Assembly: GCA_023446155.1 (NCBI GenBank)
Contig: JAEXIT010000010.1
Span: 124,001-188,000 of the forward strand
Source: Bacteroidota bacterium
GTDB taxonomy: Bacteria; Bacteroidota; Bacteroidia; Flavobacteriales; Flavobacteriaceae
DNA length: 64,000 nt
Direction: 5' to 3'
How positions within the stretch are numbered: the first letter of the stretch is position 1; each line of letters begins with the position of its first letter. The position numbers and the translations under genes are program-made. This document shows, in pieces, positions 7,741 to 16,362 of the stretch. Under the pieces are notes generated by a model that was given only the letters and a program-made list of their open reading frames with translations, had not been told where the DNA came from and searched no databases.

Positions 7741-10239
7741 ATGACAAAAAAACTACCCTATTATTGTATACTATTACTACTATTATTTCAACATTCTTTT
7801 GCCCAGCAACCTAAAAAACCAACCGCTTCTGAGATTTACAATCAGATTGAAAAACTAAACTTTTTAGGTTCGGCGCTTTATATTGCCGCTCATCCGGACG
7901 ATGAAAACACCCGATTGATTTCATTTCTTGCCAATAATACCAAAGCCCGTACCGGCTATCTTTCGTTAACCCGCGGCGATGGCGGTCAGAATCTAATCGG
8001 AACCGAACTCCGTGAACTTCTTGGAGTTATCCGTACACAAGAGCTTATCGAAGCCCGAAAAACCGATGGCGGCGAGCAGTTTTTTTCCCGTGCCAACGAT
8101 TTTGGTTATTCAAAAGTACCAACCGAAACGCTTGAAATCTGGGATAAGGAAAAAGTCATGAGCGATATGGCATGGATCATCCGGAACTTCCAGCCGGATA
8201 TCATCATCAATCGTTTTGATCATCGTTCACCGGGAACGACACACGGACATCATACGTCGTCGGCCATGCTTTCGCAGGAATTGTTTACGCTGGCGAATGA
8301 TCCGAATTTCGAACCGTCGCAATTGCAATTTGTAAAACCATGGCAACCGAAACGTTTGTTTTTTAATGTTTCGTGGTGGTTTTTTGGCGGAAGAGATAAA
8401 TTTGAAAAAGCCGATAAATCGAAATATATCAACCTGAGAACCGGTGTCTACTTCCCTTCTCTTGGAAAATCCAATCAGGAAATCGCTGCGTTAAGTCGGA
8501 GTAAACATCAATCACAAGGATTTGGTTCCACTGGAGTACGTGGTGAAGACATGGAATACCTGGAACTGATTAAAGGTGACGGGATAACCGATCAGCAGAA
8601 TCTTTTTGAAGGTATCGATACCTCCTGGAAACGCGTAAAAGGCGGTGCTGCTATTGGCGAAACAGTCGACTTTATTCTAAAGTGTTTTGATTTTAAAAAC
8701 CCTTCCGCTTCTGTTTTCGATCTGACAAAAGTATACCATCAGATCGAAAAACTGGACGACAGTCATTGGAAAAAAATAAAACTGGAAGAAGTTAAAAACA
8801 TCATTGCCAACTGTGCCGGATTGTATCTGGAAGCAGTAGCCGAGGAACAATCGGTTACCCCTGGAAGCAACCTCAAAGTGAAATGGGAAGCCATTAACCG
8901 TAGCCCGGTCGAAATGAAATTACTGGCTTTACAACTTATGCCACAAAACGAAACACTGGAGCAGAGTTATCCCTTAAAAAACAATCTTTTCGAAAGTGAA
9001 ACCATTACGGTAAAAGTTCCGAAAGACATCCCCTATACTTCCCCGTACTGGTTAAGCGAAAAAGGAACAACCGGAATGTATACGGTAAAGGAGCAACAAA
9101 AAATAGGCTATCCGGACATTATCCGAAACCTGAAAGTGACTTTTTCTATTTTGGTTGAAGGAGTCGAAATCCCTTTCACCCGTGCTATTATCTACAAATA
9201 CAACGATCCGGTAAAAGGCGAAGTCTACCGACCTTTGGATGTGGTACCGCAGGTAACGACCGAAATTCTGAATAAAGTACAGTTATTTAAAGACCGAAAA
9301 AAACAATCGGTTGCAGTAAAAGTAAAAGCCGGAAAAGACGATTGCAGCGGAACCTTACAATTGGAATTACCTTCCGGTTGGGTGGTTACACCAGAATATA
9401 TGCCGTTCCAACTTCATAAAAAAGGAAGCGAAAAAACGGTAACTTTTGAAGTAACTCCTCCAAATTATGCAACCGAAGCCACTGCAAAAGCCATTGCTAC
9501 CGTAGAAGGAGAACGTTTTGATCATCAACAAATCATTATCGATTATCCGCATATTGCTTTACAACAGGTATTACTTCCTTCCGAAGCGAAATTTACCCGT
9601 GCCGAGGTGGAAACCAAAGGAAAAAATATCGCTTATATCATGGGCGCCGGCGATCAGGTGCCACAAAGTTTACAACAAATGGGCTACACTGTTACGTTGT
9701 TAAAACCGGAAAAAATCACCAGTAGTCTGTTGGAAAAATTTGATGCCGTGATTGTCGGTATCCGCGCCTATAATGTTGTGGAGGCGTTGCAATTTAAACA
9801 ACCGCTTTTATTCGAATATGTACAGAATGGCGGTACGATGATCGTACAATACAACACCACCGGTAGTTTGATCACACAAGACATTGCGCCGTTTCCATTG
9901 GAAATTTCATCCGACAGGGTTACCGAAGAAAACGCCACCGTTACGTTTTTGGATCCTAAAAACAAAGTGTTGAATTATCCGAATACCATTACCCAAAACG
10001 ATTTTAAAGGTTGGGTTCAGGAACAGGGCTTGTACTATCCGGACAAATGGAGTAGCGAGTTTACACCGATCTTACAATCGAACGACAAAGGCGAAACGCC
10101 TAAAAAAGGTGCTTTATTGGTGGCCAAATACGGTAAAGGTCATTATATCTATACCGGATTGAGCTTTTTCCGTGAATTACCCGAAGGTGTTTCCGGTGCT
10201 TTCCGTTTGATGGCGAATTTAATTGCCGTAGGAAAATAG
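7741..10239 (+). CDS. Exported PIG-L/LmbE-family deacetylase, multidomain
   Basis: 832 residues from ATG 7741. A signal peptide ends near SFAQQ. The LmbE/PIG-L fold follows, with metal motif AHPDDE (His51, Asp53, Asp54) and a later HGHH motif. Such enzymes remove acetyl groups from N-acetylglucosamine-type sugars using Zn2+. From about residue 370 the protein continues into beta-sandwich regions and a C-terminal region (about 610-830) with a ThuA/glutamine-amidotransferase-like look (IAYIMGAGDQVPQSL, FDAVIVGIRAYNV). It is far longer than cytosolic BshB-type deacetylases (about 230 residues) and matches the long exported Bacteroidota form. It likely acts on glycans in the periplasm or outside the cell. 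Confidence 0.85.
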   Translation: MTKKLPYYCILLLLLFQHSFAQQPKKPTASEIYNQIEKLNFLGSALYIAAHPDDENTRLISFLANNTKARTGYLSLTRGDGGQNLIGTELRELLGVIRTQELIEARKTDGGEQFFSRANDFGYSKVPTETLEIWDKEKVMSDMAWIIRNFQPDIIINRFDHRSPGTTHGHHTSSAMLSQELFTLANDPNFEPSQLQFVKPWQPKRLFFNVSWWFFGGRDKFEKADKSKYINLRTGVYFPSLGKSNQEIAALSRSKHQSQGFGSTGVRGEDMEYLELIKGDGITDQQNLFEGIDTSWKRVKGGAAIGETVDFILKCFDFKNPSASVFDLTKVYHQIEKLDDSHWKKIKLEEVKNIIANCAGLYLEAVAEEQSVTPGSNLKVKWEAINRSPVEMKLLALQLMPQNETLEQSYPLKNNLFESETITVKVPKDIPYTSPYWLSEKGTTGMYTVKEQQKIGYPDIIRNLKVTFSILVEGVEIPFTRAIIYKYNDPVKGEVYRPLDVVPQVTTEILNKVQLFKDRKKQSVAVKVKAGKDDCSGTLQLELPSGWVVTPEYMPFQLHKKGSEKTVTFEVTPPNYATEATAKAIATVEGERFDHQQIIIDYPHIALQQVLLPSEAKFTRAEVETKGKNIAYIMGAGDQVPQSLQQMGYTVTLLKPEKITSSLLEKFDAVIVGIRAYNVVEALQFKQPLLFEYVQNGGTMIVQYNTTGSLITQDIAPFPLEISSDRVTEENATVTFLDPKNKVLNYPNTITQNDFKGWVQEQGLYYPDKWSSEFTPILQSNDKGETPKKGALLVAKYGKGHYIYTGLSFFRELPEGVSGAFRLMANLIAVGK

Positions 10240-10270
10240 ATTTTAAAACGTTACTAATCAAAAAACGAAG

Positions 10271-10304
10271 ACCGGTTTTTTGTATTTTCGAAAACCGGTT
10301 TTAA
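10271..10304 (+). terminator. Intrinsic terminator after the PIG-L gene
   Basis: ACCGGTTTT (10271-10279) pairs with AAAACCGGT (10291-10299) and a T run follows. Confidence 0.75.
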
Positions 10305-10316
10305 AAACATAATCCC

Positions 10317-10421
10317 ATGATAGACAAACCTACTTCCTGGAGAAAAAGCTATACGCTGGTATTGATCCTAAATGCGTTCTATATACTATTGTTCTATTTT
10401 TTAATGCAAATGTACGTTTAA
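10317..10421 (+). CDS. 34-residue membrane microprotein upstream of the symporter
   Basis: This short ORF begins MIDKPTSWRKSYTLVLILNA and continues with a second hydrophobic stretch to a TAA at 10419-10421. It has a positively charged N-terminus and one transmembrane helix of about 20 residues. Only three bases separate it from the symporter ATG at 10425, so the two are co-transcribed and probably coupled. Small partner subunits (DUF485/DUF4212 type) precede other SSS transporters, so a transporter accessory role is plausible but inferred. It could instead be a leader that tunes translation of the transporter. Confidence 0.65.
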   Translation: MIDKPTSWRKSYTLVLILNAFYILLFYFLMQMYV

Positions 10422-10424
10422 GCC

Positions 10425-12119
10425 ATGCAGAGTATCGACTGGATCGTATTATCGGTTACCTTATTATTTATTGTGATCTATGGTTCGTTAAAGACCAAAG
10501 GGAGCAAAAACGTCGAGGAGTTTATTCTCGGCAATAACGAAACGCCTTGGTGGACCGTTGGTTTGTCGGTTATGGCTACACAAGCCAGTGCCATCACCTT
10601 CCTATCCACACCGGGTCAGGCGTATCACGACGGAATGGGATTCGTGCAGTTTTACTTCGGACTTCCGATCGCCATGGTGGTGATTTGTATCACGTTTATT
10701 CCGATCTACCATCGGTTAAAAGTGTTTACGGCCTACGAATTTTTAGAACAACGCTTCGACGTTAAAACCCGTTCCCTCGCGGCTTTATTATTCCTTTTTC
10801 AAAGAGGATTGGGAACCGGACTTACAATTTATGCGCCAGCGATTATCCTTTCGTCACTGTTAGGTTGGAATCTGACGTTGATGAATATCATTATTGGCTT
10901 ACTGATCATTATCTACACCTTTTCCGGCGGTACCAAAGCGGTAAATGTGACGCAAAAGCAGCAGATGTTTGTGATCATGAGCGGAATGTTTATTACATTT
11001 TTCCTGATTTTAAGCTACCTGCCGGACGAGCTTAGTTTTAGCAATGCTCTGGGGATTGCCGGTGCGAATGGCAAAATGAATATCGTCGATTTTTCATTTG
11101 ATCCGGAAACCCGTTATACCTTCTGGAGTGGTATCACCGGTGGTTTTTTCCTGGCCCTCTCCTATTTTGGAACCGATCAGTCGCAGGTGGGACGTTACTT
11201 AACCGGAAAATCGATCAAAGAAAGTCAGATGGGACTTATTATGAATGGTCTTCTTAAAGTTCCGATGCAGTTTTTTATATTACTCATCGGTGTTATGGTT
11301 TTTGTATTCTTCCAGTTTCATTCGGCTCCACTGCATTTTAATCCGAACAATATCAAAACGGTTAATCATTCACCATATAAAGCGGAATACCAAAAACTGG
11401 AAAAACAACTGGATCAGGTTCAGGAGGAAAAAAAGGAAATCAGTATGCTGTATGTAGGTCAGTTGCAACAGGATTTCGACAACCCTATTCTACAGCAAAA
11501 AATGGTGTCGTTATCCAGTAAGGAAAAAGACCTTCGCGAAGAGGCAAAAGACCTGATCACGAAAGCTGATCCCAAAACGGAAACCAACGACAAGGATTAT
11601 GTTTTTATTCACTTTATTCTGAATTACCTGCCTAAGGGATTAATCGGACTTTTATTAGCCGTGATCCTGTCGGCGGCAATGTCATCCTCGGCTTCCGGAC
11701 TCAATGCTCTGGCATCGACTACGACCATCGATATTTACAAACGGAATCTGAAAACCGAAAAAGACGAAAAGCATTTTGTAAATGCTACGCAGTTTTTTAT
11801 CCTTTTATGGGGATTGATCGCGATTCTTTTTGCTTGTGTGGGAACCTTGTTCGAAAACCTGATTCAGTTGGTGAATATTGTTGGTTCGATTTTCTACGGA
11901 ACTGTACTGGGTATTTTCCTTATCGCCTTTTATATCAAATATATCAAAGCCAAGGCGGTATTTTGGGGCGCCTCTTTTAGTCAGTTACTCATTTTCTATA
12001 TTTATTATCTGGATGTGGTGAGTTTCCTATGGCTGAATATCATCGGTGCAGTATTGACCATTGTATTCGCTTCGTCGATCGAAACCTATTTACGTATGAC
12101 ACAAAAAGCAACCGTATAA
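10425..12119 (+). CDS. Sodium:solute symporter (SSS family)
   Basis: 564 residues with about 13 transmembrane segments. Family features include MATQASAITFLSTPGQAYHDG in TM2-3, a glycine-rich SGGTKAVNVT, and the SSS signature region around FGTDQSQVGRYLTG. A soluble insertion between about residues 300 and 390 is Lys/Glu/Gln-rich and predicted coiled coil (KLEKQLDQVQEEKKE), unusual for SSS carriers. It would import an organic solute with Na+ across the inner membrane; the substrate cannot be read. It follows the micro-ORF by three bases and ends before a strong hairpin. Confidence 0.9.
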   Translation: MQSIDWIVLSVTLLFIVIYGSLKTKGSKNVEEFILGNNETPWWTVGLSVMATQASAITFLSTPGQAYHDGMGFVQFYFGLPIAMVVICITFIPIYHRLKVFTAYEFLEQRFDVKTRSLAALLFLFQRGLGTGLTIYAPAIILSSLLGWNLTLMNIIIGLLIIIYTFSGGTKAVNVTQKQQMFVIMSGMFITFFLILSYLPDELSFSNALGIAGANGKMNIVDFSFDPETRYTFWSGITGGFFLALSYFGTDQSQVGRYLTGKSIKESQMGLIMNGLLKVPMQFFILLIGVMVFVFFQFHSAPLHFNPNNIKTVNHSPYKAEYQKLEKQLDQVQEEKKEISMLYVGQLQQDFDNPILQQKMVSLSSKEKDLREEAKDLITKADPKTETNDKDYVFIHFILNYLPKGLIGLLLAVILSAAMSSSASGLNALASTTTIDIYKRNLKTEKDEKHFVNATQFFILLWGLIAILFACVGTLFENLIQLVNIVGSIFYGTVLGIFLIAFYIKYIKAKAVFWGASFSQLLIFYIYYLDVVSFLWLNIIGAVLTIVFASSIETYLRMTQKATV

Positions 12120-12136
12120 TCTTTTTACCAAATACG

Positions 12137-12172
12137 AAAAAGCCACTCTAGTTTTAGAGCGGCTTTTTTATT
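12137..12172 (+). terminator. Terminator between convergent symporter and DUF1963-like genes
   Basis: AAAAAGCCACTCTA (12137-12150) pairs, with one mismatch, with TAGAGCGGCTTTTT (12155-12168). Both arms end in A/T runs, so it may serve both directions. Confidence 0.8.
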
Positions 12173-12206
12173 GGTTTTATGCGATACTATTTGTACGTGG
12201 ATTCCA

Positions 12207-13709
12207 TTACGAACACTGGAAAACCTGCGAGACCAGTTGGTGTTTTTCCGAATAAAACAGGTACAGTGTACCGAACATATTGCTATGATCCAACTGCGCT
12301 ACAAATTCCATTTTTTTGCCATCCGGGTCGCGAGGCGTTTCATTGCTCTGTACCCAATTCGGTTTGCCAAGTCGTAGCTTTCCTTCCGTCTTGTTTTCTT
12401 TAATTCTAACCACATGTGCCACACGATCAATACCGGTTTTGGTTTTGGTATAAGTAAAATTTAAAAGCACTGGTTCTGTATAACCTGGATTCATAATCCT
12501 ATCGGAAATTCGTTGCTGATCAAAATCATCACACCATAAATAACTTTGGGTTCTAATCATCATGATAACCTGTGGCAAGGTATACTGCCCGGAGAGCGTA
12601 AAATGTTTTGTACCATGCCTGTTTTCACTGGTTACCTGTATCTCATGCCCCAGATGTTCCATAGTATGTTTGTTTTCCCATTGTTCCATGATGACTTTCG
12701 TAGCACTTTTTTCCATGTAATTTAAAGACCATTGGTCGTTTTTTTCAGGACAACTAAAAGTATATTCAAGGGTATCGGGCAATTCGTCTTTCCAATTGAC
12801 TTTAACATTTATATCATCCCAATTTTCGATTTCACAGGTATATTTAATAAGTCCCGAATTCAGATCGTAGAAATGATTAAAGGCATGAAGGTGTATGATC
12901 TCTCCCTGAGCAGCAAGGCGATTTTCTTTTTCATTACCAATAATATACCGCCCTCCGATGGTAACATTCCAGTCGGTTTCACTTTCCTTAAATACTGCCG
13001 AAAAAGGTACTCTTGTGTAAGGATTTCCTAATTCCGGATCCACTACAGGAAGATGGTGTGGCGCCAATTCCTTGGATCCGGTATATCCTTTGCGCGTCTT
13101 TTTGTACGTCATTTTTTCGGTCATCCTGATATCACGTGCCGGTTGTTGTGTGGTAGTCTTGTCTAAAAAACCATCGGAATCATAATCGTAGGTAAATATT
13201 TCCAAGTCCAGCCATTCTCCGTTACCCAGGAAATGTTGTACGGTTTTGGTAACCGGCATCGGCACGCCATTAATAGTTTCATAATGATAGACTAAACGTC
13301 TGTTAGGGCTATATGAAAGCGATCCGGAGTATTGTAACAAACCGTCGTTACTATAGTGGTCTACCTGCTGATAATCTAGCTCTTCGATCTTGTCGGCCGT
13401 GGTTTGCAGGTACTCGCGCTTTACATCCGATGCACTATATTCTTCCAGTTTTCGCAACTTAAGCGGAGTAAGCAGCTGGTATTTGCCCTCTTCCAGTTTG
13501 AAGTCGATACGATCTACATCTACATTTTGGAGCATAAAGGTAAAAGGTAACCCTTCCCATTTTTCATCCACTACTCCACCATCCAGTTTTACTATGGGCA
13601 TTAACTTTTTATTGAATTCCTTAGCCTCGACAAGACAGTCGCTAAGCTTTGGAAAACCCTCTATTTTCGATTTCTTTTTGGAATGAGAAAGTTTTAATTT
13701 TTTTTTCAT
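12207..13709 (-). CDS. DUF1963/YwqG-like domain protein, probable immunity-type
   Basis: 500 residues, no signal peptide, Lys-rich start (MKKKLKLSHSKKKSK). Most of it is beta-rich with no family I recognise. The last 60 residues carry the DUF1963/YwqG ending: LGKPNWVQ, then MEFVAQLD, then GTLYLFY and a final VSQVFQ. YwqG-type proteins are known among immunity proteins of polymorphic toxin systems, which fits the SUKH-like neighbour at 14670-15557. It is the last of three genes spaced 9-10 bases apart, so one transcript. Function as immunity is inferred; no toxin gene lies next to it. Confidence 0.6.
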   Translation of the reverse strand: MKKKLKLSHSKKKSKIEGFPKLSDCLVEAKEFNKKLMPIVKLDGGVVDEKWEGLPFTFMLQNVDVDRIDFKLEEGKYQLLTPLKLRKLEEYSASDVKREYLQTTADKIEELDYQQVDHYSNDGLLQYSGSLSYSPNRRLVYHYETINGVPMPVTKTVQHFLGNGEWLDLEIFTYDYDSDGFLDKTTTQQPARDIRMTEKMTYKKTRKGYTGSKELAPHHLPVVDPELGNPYTRVPFSAVFKESETDWNVTIGGRYIIGNEKENRLAAQGEIIHLHAFNHFYDLNSGLIKYTCEIENWDDINVKVNWKDELPDTLEYTFSCPEKNDQWSLNYMEKSATKVIMEQWENKHTMEHLGHEIQVTSENRHGTKHFTLSGQYTLPQVIMMIRTQSYLWCDDFDQQRISDRIMNPGYTEPVLLNFTYTKTKTGIDRVAHVVRIKENKTEGKLRLGKPNWVQSNETPRDPDGKKMEFVAQLDHSNMFGTLYLFYSEKHQLVSQVFQCS

Positions 13710-13719
13710 TACTATATAC

Positions 13720-14079
13720 TTATTCTATGATCAGCCTTACACGTGTAACGCCTTCTTCGTCGTTATATTCCTGATTGTAGACTCTTTTGCCGATGATCGC
13801 CGCTGTCGCCGCTTTAATGTCTTCCAATTCACCGCTTAGTTCGATTGTAACGTTACGGGAATCGGCAAAGGCTTCTTCATCTTCAAAATCAGAAATGTAT
13901 AAATAAAATTTATCCAATATATCTTCCAACGGATATTGCGAATCTTCCTCTTCTTCCAGCTCGTAGCACAATCCGAAAAGATGCTCTTCGTCCGGCCCTT
14001 GGTAAATATTGTCAGCTACCATGCGATAGTTGGCCGCATCTTCGAATTTCTCAAAATGCGCAAATTGTATATTTTTCAT
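13720..14079 (-). CDS. Small acidic hypothetical protein of the immunity-like cluster
   Basis: 119 residues, strongly acidic (runs such as YELEEEEDSQYP), no signal peptide or membrane segment. The C-terminal third looks like an alpha/beta unit ending RVRLIIE. I do not recognise the family. It lies 10 bases before the DUF1963-like gene and 9 bases after the gene at 14089-14622, so it is the middle gene of a three-gene operon. Acidic small proteins beside immunity genes are often inhibitors of basic nucleases, but this is only a contextual guess. Confidence 0.65.
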   Translation of the reverse strand: MKNIQFAHFEKFEDAANYRMVADNIYQGPDEEHLFGLCYELEEEEDSQYPLEDILDKFYLYISDFEDEEAFADSRNVTIELSGELEDIKAATAAIIGKRVYNQEYNDEEGVTRVRLIIE

Positions 14080-14088
14080 ATTGATGAT

Positions 14089-14622
14089 TTATTCTTCAGA
14101 AAACATCCAGTTACCGATAGTCTCATAATGTGTTTCGTCCATATTTTGTGACGAATAGGCCGCAGTACTAAAAGTATCTCCTGCTTTAAAGTGTTGCAGG
14201 TATTCCGGTTTCAGAACCTTTATGGCTACCACGCCACCCGGATGATCGGATTCCACATTCGTAAAATCGAGCGTATCGTCGCTATTTATGGAAATGGCAT
14301 TACTCCAACGGTCGTAATCCCAATCGTCAAACGGAAAATTGTTAAGGCTTACCAGCTTGATATTGGCTATAAAATCAATACTATGGTTCACGATCCAACG
14401 TTCGTCAAGGTAATTGTCGACACTTATCTCTTCTGCCAGCGGACAGTTAGCCACCTGATTATAGTCGGCATCATACTTATACACGTTATCAGGACTGCAC
14501 AACAAACGCAACGCAAACTCTTCGTCGGCAAAACAGCCAAAGGTGTCATCTGCTAAAAAAACAGCAACCGTTAACGTGTCTTCTTCTACTGATTGTACTC
14601 TTATGTGATAGTTTGCACTCAT
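14089..14622 (-). CDS. Hypothetical cytosolic protein of the immunity-like cluster
   Basis: 177 residues starting MSANYHIRVQ. An in-frame ATG at 14664 exists, but those 14 codons overlap a perfect 13-bp terminator hairpin (14636-14667) of the upstream gene, so ATG 14622 is the better start. The protein is acidic and soluble, with a beta-rich N-terminus and a middle segment DDWDYDRWSNAI rich in Trp and Asp. The family is not recognised. It heads the operon of three small-spaced genes. Confidence 0.65.
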   Translation of the reverse strand: MSANYHIRVQSVEEDTLTVAVFLADDTFGCFADEEFALRLLCSPDNVYKYDADYNQVANCPLAEEISVDNYLDERWIVNHSIDFIANIKLVSLNNFPFDDWDYDRWSNAISINSDDTLDFTNVESDHPGGVVAIKVLKPEYLQHFKAGDTFSTAAYSSQNMDETHYETIGNWMFSEE

Positions 14623-14635
14623 ATTTTTTTCATTA

Positions 14636-14667
14636 AAAATGCTGTCCGCTTTAACGGACAGCATTTT
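14636..14667 (-). terminator. Intrinsic terminator after the SUKH-like gene
   Basis: AAAATGCTGTCCG (14636-14648) and CGGACAGCATTTT (14655-14667) form a perfect 13-bp stem with a 6-base loop, ending in five T on the minus strand. It separates the SUKH-like gene from the three-gene operon below. Confidence 0.9.
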
Positions 14668-14669
14668 GG

Positions 14670-15557
14670 TTATTTTATTAGTAAACCTAAACGTTCTTGT
14701 AGCGATTCCGGTAACCCTTCCCTATGATCTTCCTGAGCATATTCATGCCCTTTTTTCTTATAACCATAAGCAATTACCGAATCAATATCGGTGTGCTTGC
14801 AGTTTTTAAGTACGGTTGCAAGATCACTGTAATCCTGACTTTGCACCATTTTTTTCAGTTTAGGATAAACCGTTTTTTTATCTGAAAAACGCAATTTTTT
14901 GGAACGACATGATACCGAGAAAAACGTAGCAAGCGCATATTCCATATAAATAACAAAGTCACACTCGTGTGGCATATCATAGGAAGCGCTGTGGTCATCA
15001 CCAAAAGCAATTTCGTGATTACCGTTTTCAAGTATCATACAGGCGTCGTTGTAATAGTTAAACCCGTCAATATAGTTGAGTGTTCCCCCATTACTTCGTA
15101 CCGATTCACCAAGATCGGTATCCTGTGGTTCGCCATACAGGTAAAAACCTTGTTGGGTGGCCAGACATTCCGCCGAAAGAATCGAGATCCAACCCTCTTT
15201 AAAGTCGTCGTCATCTTTGGCTATTGGGATTTCGCCGTCCGGATCTTCTTCGATTTCGGCTTCCGGGAAAAGAACCGAATGCCACGATATATGAAGACCA
15301 TTACTGCGTTTGTAAAATGCTCGTATAAACGGATTAAAAACAAAAGGTTCATCCGGTGCCTGACCGTCATAATCTTCGCTGTTTTCCAGCTGCATTTCAT
15401 AGACTTTTGCTTCGGCATCGGCTAACTCTTCCTCGGAGGCTCCGGGATATTTGATCACATTAACCTGACATACCAAGTCGTGATTGCGCAATTCTTCAAT
15501 GGCTTTATCCAGTCGGCTAAAATAGCTTTCTGCCCATTCCTGTGCTTTTATATTCAT
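14670..15557 (-). CDS. SMI1/KNR4 (SUKH)-like protein
   Basis: 295 residues, soluble and acidic. Around residue 100 it shows FIRAFYKRSNGLHISW, the signature helix-turn of SUKH/SMI1-KNR4 proteins, followed by a beta-rich core. SUKH proteins are widespread immunity proteins against nuclease and other polymorphic toxins. It is longer than the minimal domain (about 130-150), with an extra C-terminal helical part (SDKKTVYPKLKKMV) of unknown role. A strong terminator directly after the stop makes it a separate transcript. No toxin is adjacent. Confidence 0.65.
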   Translation of the reverse strand: MNIKAQEWAESYFSRLDKAIEELRNHDLVCQVNVIKYPGASEEELADAEAKVYEMQLENSEDYDGQAPDEPFVFNPFIRAFYKRSNGLHISWHSVLFPEAEIEEDPDGEIPIAKDDDDFKEGWISILSAECLATQQGFYLYGEPQDTDLGESVRSNGGTLNYIDGFNYYNDACMILENGNHEIAFGDDHSASYDMPHECDFVIYMEYALATFFSVSCRSKKLRFSDKKTVYPKLKKMVQSQDYSDLATVLKNCKHTDIDSVIAYGYKKKGHEYAQEDHREGLPESLQERLGLLIK

Positions 15558-15654
15558 TTTTTTGCTAGGTCGCTTTTTTCTGTAAAAAACTTTTTTAATT
15601 AAATTTCAGTAATAATCAATTCCACATTTTTCGCCAAAATGGAAAGCTAATACT

Positions 15655-16062
15655 TTAGTATTTAAAGAAAAAGAATACAACCGCAGCCCATTCTTTTTTC
15701 ACTCCTCTTGCATAACCTAAAGTACCGTGGCTACTGCCTTCTACCGTACCATCGTCTTTAACATAACCGATAGTACCGTGGCTACTATTCTCAACCGTTC
15801 CATCTCTTTTTACATAACCTACCGTACCGTGGCTTTTGTTTTCGATCGTTCCATCGCTTTTAATATACCCTATAGTACCATGACTTTTGTCTTCGATAGT
15901 ACCATCACTTTTAATATAACCTATAGTACCACCACTACTGTTTTCGATAGTTCCGTTACTACTAATTTTAGCGATGGTACTACGACTGCTTGATTCGATA
16001 GTTTGCGCCTGGGCAATAGTGCCACATAATGCTAAAGCGGCTACAAATAATATTTTTTTCAT
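15655..16062 (-). CDS. Secreted 17-residue-repeat protein (5-fold beta-flower type)
   Basis: 135 residues with a signal peptide (MKKILFVAALALCGTIAQAQ). The mature part is six near-identical units of 17 residues of the form TIENSSHGTIGYIKSDG, from about residue 21 to 119, giving a 51-bp DNA period. The tail is KKEWAAVVFFFFKY, very hydrophobic. This matches small Bacteroidota proteins annotated as 5-fold beta-flower. Each unit probably makes one beta-hairpin blade of a closed propeller-like ring. Function is unknown; location is periplasmic or outer surface. Confidence 0.75.
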   Translation of the reverse strand: MKKILFVAALALCGTIAQAQTIESSSRSTIAKISSNGTIENSSGGTIGYIKSDGTIEDKSHGTIGYIKSDGTIENKSHGTVGYVKRDGTVENSSHGTIGYVKDDGTVEGSSHGTLGYARGVKKEWAAVVFFFFKY

Positions 16063-16105
16063 AATGATTGTGTTTATATTTTATTGGTTGATTAATAAAA
16101 ACATC

Positions 16106-16113
16106 CAAATATA
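16106..16113 (-). promoter_or_regulatory. -7 box (TATATTTG) for the repeat protein
   Basis: The minus strand reads TATATTTG, 44 bases upstream of the ATG at 16062. No correctly spaced -33 TTG is visible. The remaining spacer up to 16362 is AT-rich, without an ORF. Confidence 0.5.
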
Positions 16114-16325
16114 AAATAAAATACATTCACAGCTATGTGAAATTATCAAACGTAGCTTTTTAACACAAAAGCGTAACCAAATTACAGTTATTCGTTTTTT
16201 ATCTGGATTACTTCAGACGCCCATCAGGCTCTTAATATCAAGGTTTGGTTCAAATTATTTTGAGATAAATCCCTTATCAGCCCATTTTCTTTTTAAAATA
16301 ATATAACACAAATTATTTAAAAACA

Positions 16326-16333
16326 TATTTTTG
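16326..16333 (+). promoter_or_regulatory. -7 box (TATTTTTG) for the cyclase gene
   Basis: TATTTTTG fits TAnnTTTG, 29 bases before the ATG at 16363; a start near 16340 gives a short leader. Confidence 0.5.
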
Positions 16334-16362
16334 TAACTGTTCTAATTATTAAAATACACACC

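Noticed and set aside
14623..14664. Earlier in-frame start for the gene at 14089-14622
   Set aside because: The extra codons overlap a perfect terminator hairpin of the upstream gene.
15727..15993. Regular 51-bp repeats that could be read as a CRISPR-like or satellite array
   Set aside because: The repeats are in frame and encode the 17-residue units of a secreted protein; there are no unique spacers.
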